A DNA stretch of 64,000 bases from Flavobacterium ammonificans (lineage in GTDB: Bacteria > Bacteroidota > Bacteroidia > Flavobacteriales > Flavobacteriaceae). Positions 44,425-53,810 of this stretch are shown in pieces. The number at the start of each line of letters is the position of its first letter. Position 1 is the first letter of the stretch. The notes under the pieces were generated by a model. It did not search any database. It saw nothing but the letters and a program-made list of their open reading frames with translations, and was not told the DNA's origin. The position numbers and the translations under genes are program-made. The stretch is taken from contig NZ_AP025183.1 in assembly GCF_020885975.1 (NCBI RefSeq), forward strand, positions 1,426,001 through 1,490,000, in the 5' to 3' direction.

Positions 44425-45198
44425 TTATTTAAATTTCCAATTACTGACAATTCCAACAATAAAGATTACAATAAGTACAAGTTCAAACAGTAATAATAAA
44501 GAAAAAATTAACATTCGAATTGTGAAGTATTTTTTGTTATAGAAGCCTTTGAATGTTTGATAGTAACTGTAAATCGGAAGGGATAAAATGACTATAAAAC
44601 TTGCGAAAGACATTATATCACTTAAAAAATCAAAGTAGATTGTAAAATCTAAAAATGAAATTATAGAGCTAAAAGTATTTACCAATAGAATTCCTAAAAA
44701 AGTAATACCTGCAATAATAAAATGTTCACTTAAATTCAATTTACGTTTTCTAAACAAAACATATCCATTGATAGCAAACAAAGGCACAAATGAAAAAATA
44801 ATTATTTTGGCATAATCACTGAAAAACTGCTCTATTTTTTCTCCTAAAGCATTACTTACTCTCTCATTAATTTTTGGATTATAAATTTCAGAAAGATTAT
44901 CATAGTAAGAGGATAGAAAAATATTAAGCCCTATGAGAAGTAGAATTAGATAAAATACATTATAGTAACGAATTCTTTTCCCTTCAATATAATCAATCGC
45001 AGCTTTTCCAGGTCTAATTAAGGATTCTTTTGCAGTAAACAGCATCCCTTTATCAAAATGAAATAATCCATGAAGTACATCATGAAAAATAAAATGCTTA
45101 AAGGTTATTCTGTGGATGTTTGTTTTTTGTCCACAATTACTACAGAAATTACCATTAGTTTCAAAATTACAATTTAAACATTTATTAGGAAGGCTCAT
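44425..45198 (-). CDS. DUF3667 family membrane protein
   Basis: The 257-residue protein begins with a zinc-ribbon-like CLNCNFETNGNFCSNCGQ (four cysteines), followed by the DUF3667 signature RITFKHFIFHDVLHGLFHFDKGMLFTAKE and five or so membrane helices (about 80-255). The family is widespread in Bacteroidota, with no established function. It converges closely with the LtaS-like gene (9-base gap) and is followed upstream by the purL terminator region. Confidence 0.8.
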   Translation of the reverse strand: MSLPNKCLNCNFETNGNFCSNCGQKTNIHRITFKHFIFHDVLHGLFHFDKGMLFTAKESLIRPGKAAIDYIEGKRIRYYNVFYLILLLIGLNIFLSSYYDNLSEIYNPKINERVSNALGEKIEQFFSDYAKIIIFSFVPLFAINGYVLFRKRKLNLSEHFIIAGITFLGILLVNTFSSIISFLDFTIYFDFLSDIMSFASFIVILSLPIYSYYQTFKGFYNKKYFTIRMLIFSLLLLFELVLIVIFIVGIVSNWKFK

Positions 45199-45228
45199 AA
45201 ATTAAAATTTGGTTTACAATAATAAAAA

Positions 45229-45254
45229 AAAATCAGCCAAATAAGGCTGATTTT
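45229..45254 (-). terminator. Terminator of purL
   Basis: AAAATCAGCC and GGCTGATTTT form a 10-base stem with a 6-base loop, followed on the minus strand by a T-rich tract, 5 bases past the purL stop. Confidence 0.85.
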
Positions 45255-45259
45255 AAAGA

Positions 45260-48200
45260 TTATTTTTTGTTTTCAATCCATTTTCTGGCATTAACAAAGG
45301 CTTCTTCCCAAGGCGAAACTTCGTCGTTTCTATCTTTTGGATAATTAGCCCAGTTCCACGGGAATGTAGAACGTTCAATATGAGGCATCATCACTAAGTG
45401 ACGACCTGTGGTATCACATAACATGGCAGTATTGTAATCAGAACCATTTGGATTAGCGGGGTAGCCTTCGTAACCGTATTTGGCTACTATGTTGTAATTT
45501 TCTTCTCCCATTGGTAAGTTGAATTTTCCTTCACCATGCGATACCCAAACTCCTAAAGTACTTCCGGCCAAACTAGATAGCATCACCGAATTGTTTTCTT
45601 GCACTTTCACTGAAGTAAAAATGCTTTCGTGTTTGTGGCTGTTGTTGTGAAGCATTTTTCCGTGTACTTCGTGCTCTGGATTGATTAATTCCAATTCCAT
45701 CAACAACTGGCATCCATTACAAATCCCAACAGATAAAGTATCTTCTCTTTTGTAGAAATTGGTTAATGCCGTTTTTGCTTTTTCATTGTATAAAAAGGCT
45801 CCAGCCCAACCTTTGGCTGATCCTAAAACATCTGAATTAGAAAAACCACCAACGGCTCCAATGAATTGAATGTCTTCCAAATTCTCACGGCCCGAAATCA
45901 AATCGGTCATGTGAACGTCTTTCACGTCAAATCCAGCTAGGTACATCGCATTCGCCATTTCGCGTTCCGAATTACTTCCTTTTTCACGAATAATAGCTGC
46001 TTTTGGACGTGGTTTACTTGCGTCAATAACTGGTTTTTTCCCTGTAAAATGAGTTGGAAAACTAAATTGTAACGCATGGTTTTTATAATTGTCGAAACGT
46101 TCTTTTGCCGTTCCGTTTTTAGCTTGTTTTTGATCTAATAAATAGGAAGTTTTGAACCAAACATCTCTATATTCAGCAATGTCTAATTTCCAATTAGCGA
46201 TTTCTAAAGTAGGGGTATTGGTTACATTACCAATTTTGAAAAATTCAATTTGATTGGCATTTAATTTTGCTTCAACTTCTGCATCAGATTTCGCTTGCAA
46301 CACCAATCCGATATTTTCAGCAAAAAGAATTTTAACTAGGTCTTTTTCTGCGAAAGCACTAAAATCCAATTGTGCTCCTAAATTCACATCAGCAAAACAT
46401 AGTTCTAAAAGCGTAGTGATTAATCCACCACTTCCAATATCATGTCCAGCTACAATTTGGTTGTCGCCAATTAATTCCTGAATGGTATTGAATGCTTTTT
46501 TGAAGAAAGCGGCATCTTTAATAGTTGAAGTTTCAGTACCAATGGTATTTAAAATCTGTGCAAAAGAAGAACCACCTAATTTAAATTCATCTTGTGACAA
46601 ATTGATATAATAAATAGAACCAGCTGTAATTCCCTCGCCAGGGAATCTGAATACTGGTTCTACTACTTTTCTAATATCTGTACAATTTCCACCTGCTGAA
46701 ATGATCACTGTTCCTGGCGCGATTACTTCGTCGTTAGGGTATTTTTGCTTCATCGAAAGTGAATCTTTCCCTGTTGGGATATTGATTCCTAATTGGATAG
46801 CAAAATCCGAACAGCCTTCTACAGCAGCATACAAACGGGCATCTTCTCCTTCGTTTTTACAGGCCCACATCCAGTTGGCTGACAATGAAATTCCTTTTAA
46901 TCCGTCTTTGATTGGCGCCCAGATAATATTGGATAAGGATTCGGCAATAGCATTTCTACTTCCGGCTACAGGATCAATCAAGGCAGCAATTGGTGCGTGA
47001 CCAATAGAGGTTGCAATTCCTTCTTTACCATTGTAATCCAAAGCCATTACACCACAATTGTTTAAAGGCAATTGTAACGGACCTGCACATTGTTGTTTGG
47101 CTACTTTTCCGCCTACACAACGATCAACTTTATTGGTCAACCAGTCTTTACAAGCTACTGCTTCTAACTGCAATACTTCTTTTAAATAGGAAGTGAATTG
47201 AGTTGCGTCGTATTGAACGTCTTTATAATTATAAGTAACGGTTTTATCGTTCATTATGGTTTTTGGTGAACTACCGAAGAAATCTTCCAAAGCATAATCC
47301 ATTGGTTTCAACCCAGTCGATTTTGATTCGAAAGTAAAACGATGATCAGCAGTTACATCACCCACTTGGTACATAGGAGAACGTTCTCTGTCGGCAATGC
47401 GTTGTAAGGTATCGATGTCTTTTTGACCAATAACCAATCCCATTCTTTCTTGCGATTCGTTTCCAATAATTTCTTTAGCCGAAAGCGTTGGATCTCCTAC
47501 AGGTAATTGGTCTAAATCAATCAGACCTCCCGTTTCTTCTACTAATTCTGAAAGGCAATTCAAGTGTCCACCCGCACCGTGATCATGAATCGATACGATA
47601 GGGTTTGAGTCGCTTTCCACTAAACCACGAATGGCATTGGCAGCACGTTTTTGCATTTCTGGATTCGAACGTTGAATGGCATTCAATTCAATTCCTGAAC
47701 CAAAAGCTCCTGTATCTGCAGAAGAAACGGCAGCACCACCCATACCAATTCTATAATTTTCACCACCCAAAATAACGATTTTGTCGCCTGCTGAAGGTTT
47801 GTGTTTTATTGCTTGATCTAACTTTCCGTAGCCAATTCCGCCCGCTTGCATGATTACTTTATCGTAACCAATTTTGCGGTTATTTTCTTGGTGTTCAAAA
47901 GTTAAAACCGAACCTGTAATTAGGGGTTGCCCAAATTTATTTCCAAAATCAGAAGCACCATTCGAGGCTTTAATTAAAATATCCATTGGAGTTTGGTACA
48001 ACCATTTTCTCTCGGCAACACCATTTTCCCAATTTCTATTATTTTCCAATCGAGAGTAGGAAGTCATATATACTGCAGTTCCTGCTAAAGGCAATGAACC
48101 TTGACCACCTGCCAAACGGTCTCGAATTTCTCCTCCTGAACCCGTTGCAGCTCCGTTAAAAGGCTCTACGGTTGTTGGAAAATTATGTGTTTCTGCTTTT

Positions 48201-48946
48201 AATGAAAGCACCGAATTAAATTCTTTTTCTTGATAAAAATCAGGTTTATCAGCACTTTTTGGTGCAAATTGTGTCACTTTTGGTCCTTTTATAAATGCCA
48301 CATTGTCCTTGTAAGCCGAAACAATATCATTTGGATTTTCTTGAGACGTTTTCTTGATTAATTTGAATAAAGAAGTTTCTTTTTCTTCCCCATCAATTAC
48401 GAAAGTTCCATTGAAAATTTTATGACGACAGTGTTCTGAATTGGCTTGAGAAAAGGCAAAAATTTCTGAATCGGTTAATTTACGACCTAATTTAGTCGAT
48501 AAATTATCCAAGTATTCTACTTCTTCTGGGCTTAAAGCCAAACCTTCTGTTTTGTTATACGCATCAATATCGTCAATATCCAAAATAGGTTCTGGCGTAA
48601 CATTGATGGTAAATATATCTTGGTGTAATTCAGTGTATTTTTGCGAAAGCATCGGGTCGAAATCCGTAAAATCTTCTGTAGCGTAATGAAATTCTTCAAT
48701 TCGAATGATTCCTGTAATTCCCATATTCTGGGTAATCTCAACAGCATTGGTACTCCAAGGCGTAATCATTGTGGCGCGTGGCCCAACAAAAAAATCCGCT
48801 AGAACGGATTTTTCAATTTTATGCGCGTCGGCAAAAAGCCAGTTTAGTTTTGAAATGTCTTCAGCCGAAATTTCTCCTGAAGCTACAGTATTGTTTGTTT
48901 GAACGGCAAAAACAGTTTTGCTTTGGTTTTCAAAGAAATGAATCAT
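45260..48946 (-). CDS. purL: Phosphoribosylformylglycinamidine synthase (large single-chain form)
   Basis: The 1228-residue protein is the one-chain FGAM synthase found in many Gram-negatives. It has an N-terminal PurS-like part, two AIRS-type ATP-binding/FGAM domains (HNFPTTVEPFNGAATGSGGEIRD, DHGAGGHLN, GHDIGSGGL) and a C-terminal class I glutamine amidotransferase with the nucleophile in VGICNGCQLLMEL and the PHIERS end. It makes formylglycinamidine ribonucleotide in purine synthesis. A good promoter is present at 48972-49003; no purine riboswitch is seen in the 83-base leader region. Confidence 0.97.
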   Translation of the reverse strand: MIHFFENQSKTVFAVQTNNTVASGEISAEDISKLNWLFADAHKIEKSVLADFFVGPRATMITPWSTNAVEITQNMGITGIIRIEEFHYATEDFTDFDPMLSQKYTELHQDIFTINVTPEPILDIDDIDAYNKTEGLALSPEEVEYLDNLSTKLGRKLTDSEIFAFSQANSEHCRHKIFNGTFVIDGEEKETSLFKLIKKTSQENPNDIVSAYKDNVAFIKGPKVTQFAPKSADKPDFYQEKEFNSVLSLKAETHNFPTTVEPFNGAATGSGGEIRDRLAGGQGSLPLAGTAVYMTSYSRLENNRNWENGVAERKWLYQTPMDILIKASNGASDFGNKFGQPLITGSVLTFEHQENNRKIGYDKVIMQAGGIGYGKLDQAIKHKPSAGDKIVILGGENYRIGMGGAAVSSADTGAFGSGIELNAIQRSNPEMQKRAANAIRGLVESDSNPIVSIHDHGAGGHLNCLSELVEETGGLIDLDQLPVGDPTLSAKEIIGNESQERMGLVIGQKDIDTLQRIADRERSPMYQVGDVTADHRFTFESKSTGLKPMDYALEDFFGSSPKTIMNDKTVTYNYKDVQYDATQFTSYLKEVLQLEAVACKDWLTNKVDRCVGGKVAKQQCAGPLQLPLNNCGVMALDYNGKEGIATSIGHAPIAALIDPVAGSRNAIAESLSNIIWAPIKDGLKGISLSANWMWACKNEGEDARLYAAVEGCSDFAIQLGINIPTGKDSLSMKQKYPNDEVIAPGTVIISAGGNCTDIRKVVEPVFRFPGEGITAGSIYYINLSQDEFKLGGSSFAQILNTIGTETSTIKDAAFFKKAFNTIQELIGDNQIVAGHDIGSGGLITTLLELCFADVNLGAQLDFSAFAEKDLVKILFAENIGLVLQAKSDAEVEAKLNANQIEFFKIGNVTNTPTLEIANWKLDIAEYRDVWFKTSYLLDQKQAKNGTAKERFDNYKNHALQFSFPTHFTGKKPVIDASKPRPKAAIIREKGSNSEREMANAMYLAGFDVKDVHMTDLISGRENLEDIQFIGAVGGFSNSDVLGSAKGWAGAFLYNEKAKTALTNFYKREDTLSVGICNGCQLLMELELINPEHEVHGKMLHNNSHKHESIFTSVKVQENNSVMLSSLAGSTLGVWVSHGEGKFNLPMGEENYNIVAKYGYEGYPANPNGSDYNTAMLCDTTGRHLVMMPHIERSTFPWNWANYPKDRNDEVSPWEEAFVNARKWIENKK

Positions 48947-48971
48947 TATATAAGTTTGTTGTATTGTACTG

Positions 48972-49003
48972 CAAATTTAATGTAAATAAACAGTTCAGAC
49001 AAA
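48972..49003 (-). promoter_or_regulatory. Putative purL promoter
   Basis: On the minus strand, TTTG at 49003-49000 is followed after 20 bases by TAAATTTG at 48979-48972. This is an excellent match to the Bacteroidota -33/-7 pattern, 25 bases upstream of the purL ATG. Confidence 0.7.
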
Positions 49004-49029
49004 CACCAAATAGAAAGACTTATTAAAAA

Positions 49030-50532
49030 TTAGTTAACAAAAGGTTTGTTTTGGTAGGCTCCTAAATCAGGTGGTAATGTTCTAGTATTTCCCTTAATGT
49101 CTAGCGGAATTAAATAAGTAGCATTTCCTTTGGCAACAGCCGATGAACTTCCATCGATATTGAGTTTGTTTTTAGTAATACTTTGAAATTTAGGATCCTG
49201 GTTTAAGATAATGGCATTATAATGCGTCGCATCTGTTGTAAATTGATATAACGGATTTGCAGCTGCTGATTTCGAATCAAATTTAATCAAGCAATTATTA
49301 AATTGGTATTCAAAAGCGGTACCTGTTTTTTTATTCAGTTCCAATTCGTTAGAGTAGGCACCATAAATAATGCAATTGTTGAAAGTCGCTTTACTAAGCG
49401 CATTCGTTTCTGGAACGCTACCTAATTTGAAATTGCTCAAGGTAACTGCCATTTGATTGGGATTATTCCAATTGTTATTAAACGTACAATGGGTAAAGGT
49501 ATAATTTCCGCCATAAATACAAGCTAACGCAGCTTGTCCTGCATTATTAATTACCAAATTTTCTGCGGTTATTTTTGCGTTTTGGGCTAATACTCCATAG
49601 TGAGTAGAATTGTAAATCTGTGAGTTTTTGATGCTTGTATTACTTCCATTATTGTTTTGTATTAACAAGCCGATGGATGCGTTTTTAATTGTTAGGTGAT
49701 TGATATTGTTATTGATAGCTCCTTCATTGATCCAAACAGTTTCCCATTGTCCAGGCACATTGTCATAGTCAGATTGGAGTCGGTCACCTTGAAAAACAAC
49801 TTCATTTTCGAGTTGGCTAGTTGAAGATTTACTTCCGTTAATTTGAAGCGAAGCATTGTTACCCACAATCAATCCTGAATTGGCATGAAAATAGACTCTA
49901 GCACCCGCGTCAAAAATAGCTGTTTTTCCTGAAGGAACGCCAGCATATCCATAAACAACATAAGCTTTTTGATTGGTAAAGCGCAATTGAGAATCGTCTA
50001 AATAAAAACCTTCTACGGTTTTGTTTCCAACAGATATCGTTTCTTTACTTCCGTTGGGTAAGCGCTTTGGAAAAAGGAAAATAGCATCTTTGACTAAAGT
50101 TACCAATGCTACTTTTTGAAGGTTTACACCGCTGTCAAATTCAATTTGGTCAGTGTATAAAAAGTCGGTTGAATTAGCATCTGCTGCATTGACGGTAGTT
50201 TCAATGAAAATATACAGACTGTCTTTGGCTAAAAGTGTCACATTTTGAAAAAGTTTTCCTTGATTTCCAGATATACCATCCACCGTCATTCGGTATTTGG
50301 AATTCAGTCCTTTGCCTAATTGAATCGAAGGAATCGAGATATCTTCGTTACTTTTGTTGTACACTTTGAGTTGGAATGTACTGGAACCTATGGTACTGAA
50401 AACAGTATCTAAATAAATGGTGTCTTGAGAAAAAACTAAATCTCCTTTGCTGGCAACCGTCTCAAAATCGGAACGGCAGGCACAAACCGTAACTAGGATT
50501 CCGATAAGAAAGAACAACCGATTCAATTGCAT
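49030..50532 (-). CDS. Right-handed beta-helix lipoprotein
   Basis: From the ATG at 50532 the product is 500 residues, with a lipoprotein signal ending VTVCACRSDF (attachment Cys near residue 19). The C-terminal two thirds (about 190-470) contain repeated short strands with Asn ladders (NHLTIKNASIGLLIQNN, SIKNSQIYNSTHYGVLAQN), the pattern of parallel beta-helix proteins. Such proteins bind or cleave polysaccharides, but no lyase active site is evident. Surface or periplasmic location is inferred. Longer starts at 50577 or 50622 would bury the signal sequence and were not used. Confidence 0.75.
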   Translation of the reverse strand: MQLNRLFFLIGILVTVCACRSDFETVASKGDLVFSQDTIYLDTVFSTIGSSTFQLKVYNKSNEDISIPSIQLGKGLNSKYRMTVDGISGNQGKLFQNVTLLAKDSLYIFIETTVNAADANSTDFLYTDQIEFDSGVNLQKVALVTLVKDAIFLFPKRLPNGSKETISVGNKTVEGFYLDDSQLRFTNQKAYVVYGYAGVPSGKTAIFDAGARVYFHANSGLIVGNNASLQINGSKSSTSQLENEVVFQGDRLQSDYDNVPGQWETVWINEGAINNNINHLTIKNASIGLLIQNNNGSNTSIKNSQIYNSTHYGVLAQNAKITAENLVINNAGQAALACIYGGNYTFTHCTFNNNWNNPNQMAVTLSNFKLGSVPETNALSKATFNNCIIYGAYSNELELNKKTGTAFEYQFNNCLIKFDSKSAAANPLYQFTTDATHYNAIILNQDPKFQSITKNKLNIDGSSSAVAKGNATYLIPLDIKGNTRTLPPDLGAYQNKPFVN

Positions 50533-50626
50533 GGGTTTAGTTTTTTGGTAAAAATAACGAATAATTTCATATGCCATAACAACATATTTTTTAACTTTAT
50601 GTCCAATCCCAATTGAATCCAAATCT

Positions 50627-51088
50627 ATGGCGAATACCTATACCCAAATTCACCTCCAATTTGTATTTGCAGTAAAATACAGAAACGGACTTATTCATTC
50701 TTCCTTTAAACAAGAACTGTATCAATACATTTCAGGAATAATTAAAGCGAATAATCATAAATTATTAGCTATAAATGGAATGCCGGATCATCTTCATATT
50801 TTGGTAGGTATGTGACCCTCCCAATCGGTTTCTGATTTGATGCAAGATATTAAAGCGAATTCATCAAAATGGATCAATGAGAAAAAGTTTTTAAAGGTAA
50901 AGTTTGAATGGCAAGAAGGCTATGGTGCTTTCTCGTATTCTAAATCACACGTTCAAAATGTTATTCATTACATTCAGAATCAAGAAGAAAAACATAAAGT
51001 AAAATCGTTTAACGAAGAATATTTAGATTTTTTGAATGCTTTTGAAATTGATTATGATGAAAGATATGTTTTTAAAGATCTAATTTAA
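50627..51088 (+). pseudogene. IS200/RAYT-type Y1 transposase with one in-frame stop
   Basis: Two open segments, 50627-50815 and 50816-51088, lie in the same frame and together encode a normal 153-codon REP-associated tyrosine transposase. The HUH metal motif is intact in MPDHLHILVG, and the likely catalytic Tyr is in VIHYIQNQEEKHK. The only lesion is TGA at 50813-50815, between GM and PSQSVSDLMQDIK. Homologues usually have Arg at that point (from memory), so a single CGA-to-TGA or AGA-to-TGA change would explain it. No terminal transposon ends are evident, and the gene is followed at once by an array of short palindromes. Confidence 0.85.
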
Positions 51089-51093
51089 ATGTC

Positions 51094-51426
51094 ATCCCTA
51101 ACGGGATTTTTCTCTCGTTACTATTTTTTGTTACCAATATTAAATCCCTAACGGGATTAAAAACAGAGATATTCAATTTTATTATTGATAACTCCGTAGG
51201 TGTTACATTTGGGTAAAATGTCATCCCTAACGGGATTTTCTCTTATTATTGCTTAATGTTACCGAAATAAAATCCCTAACGGGATATCTAATTATATCAT
51301 AATAAACTCCGTAGGAGTTAAATTTCGGTAGGAAATTGATTATCGCCCAACCAATTAGTCCCGTAAGGACGATATCAAATATCATTAACTCCGTAGGAGT
51401 TGTATTTTGGTAGCCCCCATAGGGGC
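51094..51426. repeat. Array of REP-like short palindromes beside the transposase
   Basis: Nine hairpins of four stem types occur in 333 bases. ATCCCTAACGGGAT occurs at 51094, 51144, 51223 and 51272. AACTCCGTAGGAGTT or a one-base variant occurs at 51190, 51305 and 51387. GTCCCGTAAGGAC occurs at 51358 and GCCCCCATAGGGGC at 51413. The linker ATTTyGGTA follows each AACTCC hairpin, and its inverse TACCrA(A)AT precedes two of the ATCCC hairpins. Stems differ while the linker is shared, as in REP/BIME clusters mobilised by RAYT transposases. The array fills the 399-base gap between the transposase and menI. Confidence 0.8.
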
Positions 51427-51487
51427 GATATTTGTATTGTTTGATTTCGATAAAATTGGCTATTTTTACATCTTCAAACACAAGACT

Positions 51488-51919
51488 ATGACATTTGATA
51501 AACAAAAGATATTAGCATATTGCAATGAGTTTGCTGCGACCACATTGATGGGAACTTTAAATATTGAATACGTAGACGCAGGAGAAGATTTTTTAGTAGC
51601 CACCATGCCTGTAAACCCTTCAGTTCATCAACCTATGGGATTGTTGCACGGCGGAGCGACAGTTGCTTTGGCAGAAAGTGTGGGTAGTGCGGCTTCGATG
51701 TTGTTTGTTAATTCGGATTTGTTTGAAGTTCGCGGAATAGAAATCGCTGCCAATCATTTGAAGTCAAAACGCAACGGAATAGTTACTGCTACTGCCAAAA
51801 TTATCCACAAAGGGAAAAGCATTCATCTTTGGGAAATCCGAATAGTTGATGAGAATGACAATCTAATTTCGATTTGCAAATTGACAAATATGGTGTTGCC
51901 AAAACGAAAAACCCAATAA
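51488..51919 (+). CDS. menI: Hotdog-fold thioesterase, probable DHNA-CoA hydrolase
   Basis: The 143-residue protein has the hotdog acyl-CoA thioesterase signature HQPMGLLHGGATVALAESVGS, very similar to the E. coli MenI (YdiI) motif, with the catalytic acidic residue in LAES. MenI releases 1,4-dihydroxy-2-naphthoate from its CoA ester in menaquinone synthesis. The next gene, menF, supports that role. The start at 51488 (MTFDKQ) follows the repeat array; an upstream start at 51407 would translate through the palindromes and is rejected. A general PaaI-type thioesterase is the alternative. Confidence 0.8.
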   Translation: MTFDKQKILAYCNEFAATTLMGTLNIEYVDAGEDFLVATMPVNPSVHQPMGLLHGGATVALAESVGSAASMLFVNSDLFEVRGIEIAANHLKSKRNGIVTATAKIIHKGKSIHLWEIRIVDENDNLISICKLTNMVLPKRKTQ

Positions 51920-51934
51920 TAAGAAAACATTCCT

Positions 51935-52981
51935 ATGATTTCATTAGTCGATAAAATTGCTCTTCATCATCAGCAAAATTTTCCTTTTGTGGTGTATTGT
52001 AAGCCTAATTCGGATACCGTTTTGGGTTTGTTTCAGCAAAATGATAAGCTGTTTAAAGTAAACGATTTTATCGAAAAAGGCTTTGTTTTTGCTTCTTTTG
52101 ACGGAAGTCATAATTACATTATTCCAGAGAATGAATCGGAACAATGGAGCGAAGATTGGATGAGCAATTATGAAAGTATTTTGCTAAACGATTTTGATGT
52201 AAAAGAGGATGAATCAGCAAAAACTAATTTTCAGGATTTAGTGGGTAAAGGTATTCAAGCCATACAGAATAATGAATTTCAAAAAGTAGTTTTGTCAAGA
52301 AAGGAAATTGTGTCTGTAACTCACTTTGATTTGGTTGCTACTTTTCAAAAATTGGTGCAGCAGTATCGTTCGGCATTTGTGTATTGTTTTCACCATCCAA
52401 AAATTGGTATTTGGTTAGGCGCTAGTCCGGAACAATTGCTTAAAGCAAATGTTGATTCATTTGAAACGATGGCGTTAGCGGGAACGCAAAAAGTTGCAGG
52501 AGGCGAGACTGTTATTTGGCAACAAAAAGAACAAGAAGAACAACAATTTGTAACGGATTATATTGTCTCAAAATTAAAGGAGGCGAGTGCCGAAATTCAA
52601 GTTTCGGAGGCATATAGTGTAAAAGCTGGTACTCTTTGGCATATTAAAACGGATATTTCAGGTGTGTTTGGACAAGAGCTGAATTTAAAAAAAGCGATTC
52701 AGTTATTGCATCCCACTCCGGCGGTTTGTGGTGTACCTAAGGCTATTTCGAAAGCTTTTATTGTAGCCAATGAAAATTACAATCGTAGTTTTTATACGGG
52801 TTTTTTAGGTGAATTGAATCGGAATTTTGCATCGGATTTGTTTGTAAATTTGCGTTGTATGCAAATTGAAAATAATCAAGCGCATTTGTATATGGGTTGC
52901 GGCATTACGAAAGACAGTGATCCTGAAAAAGAATGGAAGGAAAGCGTGAATAAGTCCATGATTATGAAACGAATATTGTAG
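51935..52981 (+). CDS. menF: Isochorismate synthase
   Basis: The 348-residue chorismate-binding enzyme has the conserved region KVVLSRKEI, WLGASPEQLL, ETMALAGTQ, LLHPTPAVCGVPK and GFLGELN, with Mg-binding glutamates near the C-terminus. It turns chorismate into isochorismate, the first menaquinone-specific step. It is shorter than E. coli MenF (431 residues), as in other Bacteroidota. It starts 15 bases after menI, so the two are co-transcribed. A salicylate or siderophore role is less likely without other such genes nearby. Confidence 0.88.
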   Translation: MISLVDKIALHHQQNFPFVVYCKPNSDTVLGLFQQNDKLFKVNDFIEKGFVFASFDGSHNYIIPENESEQWSEDWMSNYESILLNDFDVKEDESAKTNFQDLVGKGIQAIQNNEFQKVVLSRKEIVSVTHFDLVATFQKLVQQYRSAFVYCFHHPKIGIWLGASPEQLLKANVDSFETMALAGTQKVAGGETVIWQQKEQEEQQFVTDYIVSKLKEASAEIQVSEAYSVKAGTLWHIKTDISGVFGQELNLKKAIQLLHPTPAVCGVPKAISKAFIVANENYNRSFYTGFLGELNRNFASDLFVNLRCMQIENNQAHLYMGCGITKDSDPEKEWKESVNKSMIMKRIL

Positions 52982-53019
52982 AAATACAATTACATTAACA
53001 ATATCAAAATAAAACTAAG

Positions 53020-53736
53020 ATGAAATTAGATATACTAGCTTTTGGAGCACATCCTGACGATGTTGAATTGGGTTGCGCGGGGACAATTTTAAAAGAAATT
53101 TCTTTGGGCAAAACAGTGGGTATTGTCGATTTGACTCGTGGCGAATTGGGTACGCGTGGTTCGGCAGATTTGCGAGACCAAGAAGCAGCAGCTTCGGCTC
53201 AAATTTTGGGTGTTGCAGTACGTGAGAATCTTCGTTTTAGAGATGGTTTTTTTGCGAATGATGAGGCGCACCAATTGGAAGTAATCAAAATGATTCGAAA
53301 ATACCAACCTGAAATTGTTTTGTGCAATGCTATTGAGGACCGACATATTGATCATGGCAAAGGAAGTCAATTGGTTTCGGATGCTTGTTTTTTATCGGGT
53401 TTAATGAAGATTGAAACGCAGCTGGATGGAGAAAATCAAAAAGCGTGGCGACCTAAATTAGTCTATCATTACATCCAATGGAACGATATCAAACCTGATT
53501 TTGTAGTGGATATTACTGGTTTTACTGATAAAAAAGTAGCAGCTATTTTAGCCTATAGTTCTCAATTTTACGACCCAAATTCCAATGAGCCAGAATCTCC
53601 AATAACGAGTAAAAACTTTTTGGAAAGCTTAAATTACCGTTCTAGAGATTTAGGACGTTTAGTAGGAGTAGAGCATGCAGAAGGTTTTACAGTAGAAAGG
53701 TGTTTGGCTGTCAATAGCTTAGGAGATTTGATATAA
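53020..53736 (+). CDS. bshB1: Bacillithiol biosynthesis deacetylase BshB1
   Basis: The 238-residue LmbE-family zinc deacetylase has the AHPDDVELGCAGT motif at the N-terminus (His and Asp Zn ligands) and DRHIDHGKG (third Zn His). The C-terminal YSSQFYDPNSNEP and NYRSRDLGRLVGVEHAEGF are BshB1 family phrases. It removes acetyl from N-acetylglucosaminyl-malate in bacillithiol synthesis, so this organism probably uses bacillithiol as its low-molecular-weight thiol. It follows menF with a 38-base gap and may be co-transcribed. Confidence 0.93.
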   Translation: MKLDILAFGAHPDDVELGCAGTILKEISLGKTVGIVDLTRGELGTRGSADLRDQEAAASAQILGVAVRENLRFRDGFFANDEAHQLEVIKMIRKYQPEIVLCNAIEDRHIDHGKGSQLVSDACFLSGLMKIETQLDGENQKAWRPKLVYHYIQWNDIKPDFVVDITGFTDKKVAAILAYSSQFYDPNSNEPESPITSKNFLESLNYRSRDLGRLVGVEHAEGFTVERCLAVNSLGDLI

Positions 53737-53762
53737 AATCGGGATATTTTTTTAAAATTTTC

Positions 53763-53793
53763 TTTGCGAAAGTGAACAATTGTGCTATATTTG
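53763..53793 (+). promoter_or_regulatory. Promoter of tRNA-His
   Basis: TTTG at 53763-53766 and TATATTTG at 53786-53793 are separated by 19 bases, an excellent match to the Bacteroidota -33/-7 pattern. The predicted start is about 10 bases before the tRNA. Confidence 0.75.
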
Positions 53794-53810
53794 CACCCGT
53801 TATACAAATG

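Noticed and set aside
48947-49029. Purine riboswitch upstream of purL
   Set aside because: The short region is explained by a standard -33/-7 promoter and has no riboswitch-like helices.
50813-50815. Selenocysteine or programmed readthrough at the transposase TGA
   Set aside because: No structured element typical of a selenocysteine signal was seen after the TGA, and transposases of this family do not use selenocysteine. A nonsense mutation is simpler.
51094-51426. CRISPR-like array of short repeats
   Set aside because: Repeats are 13-15 bases, self-complementary, of four different stems and irregularly spaced (35-85 bases). There are no uniform spacers and no cas genes; a REP-type array fits better.
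51407-51487. Longer menI reading frame beginning at 51407
   Set aside because: The extension translates through the palindrome array and lacks family similarity; the hotdog domain begins normally at 51488.
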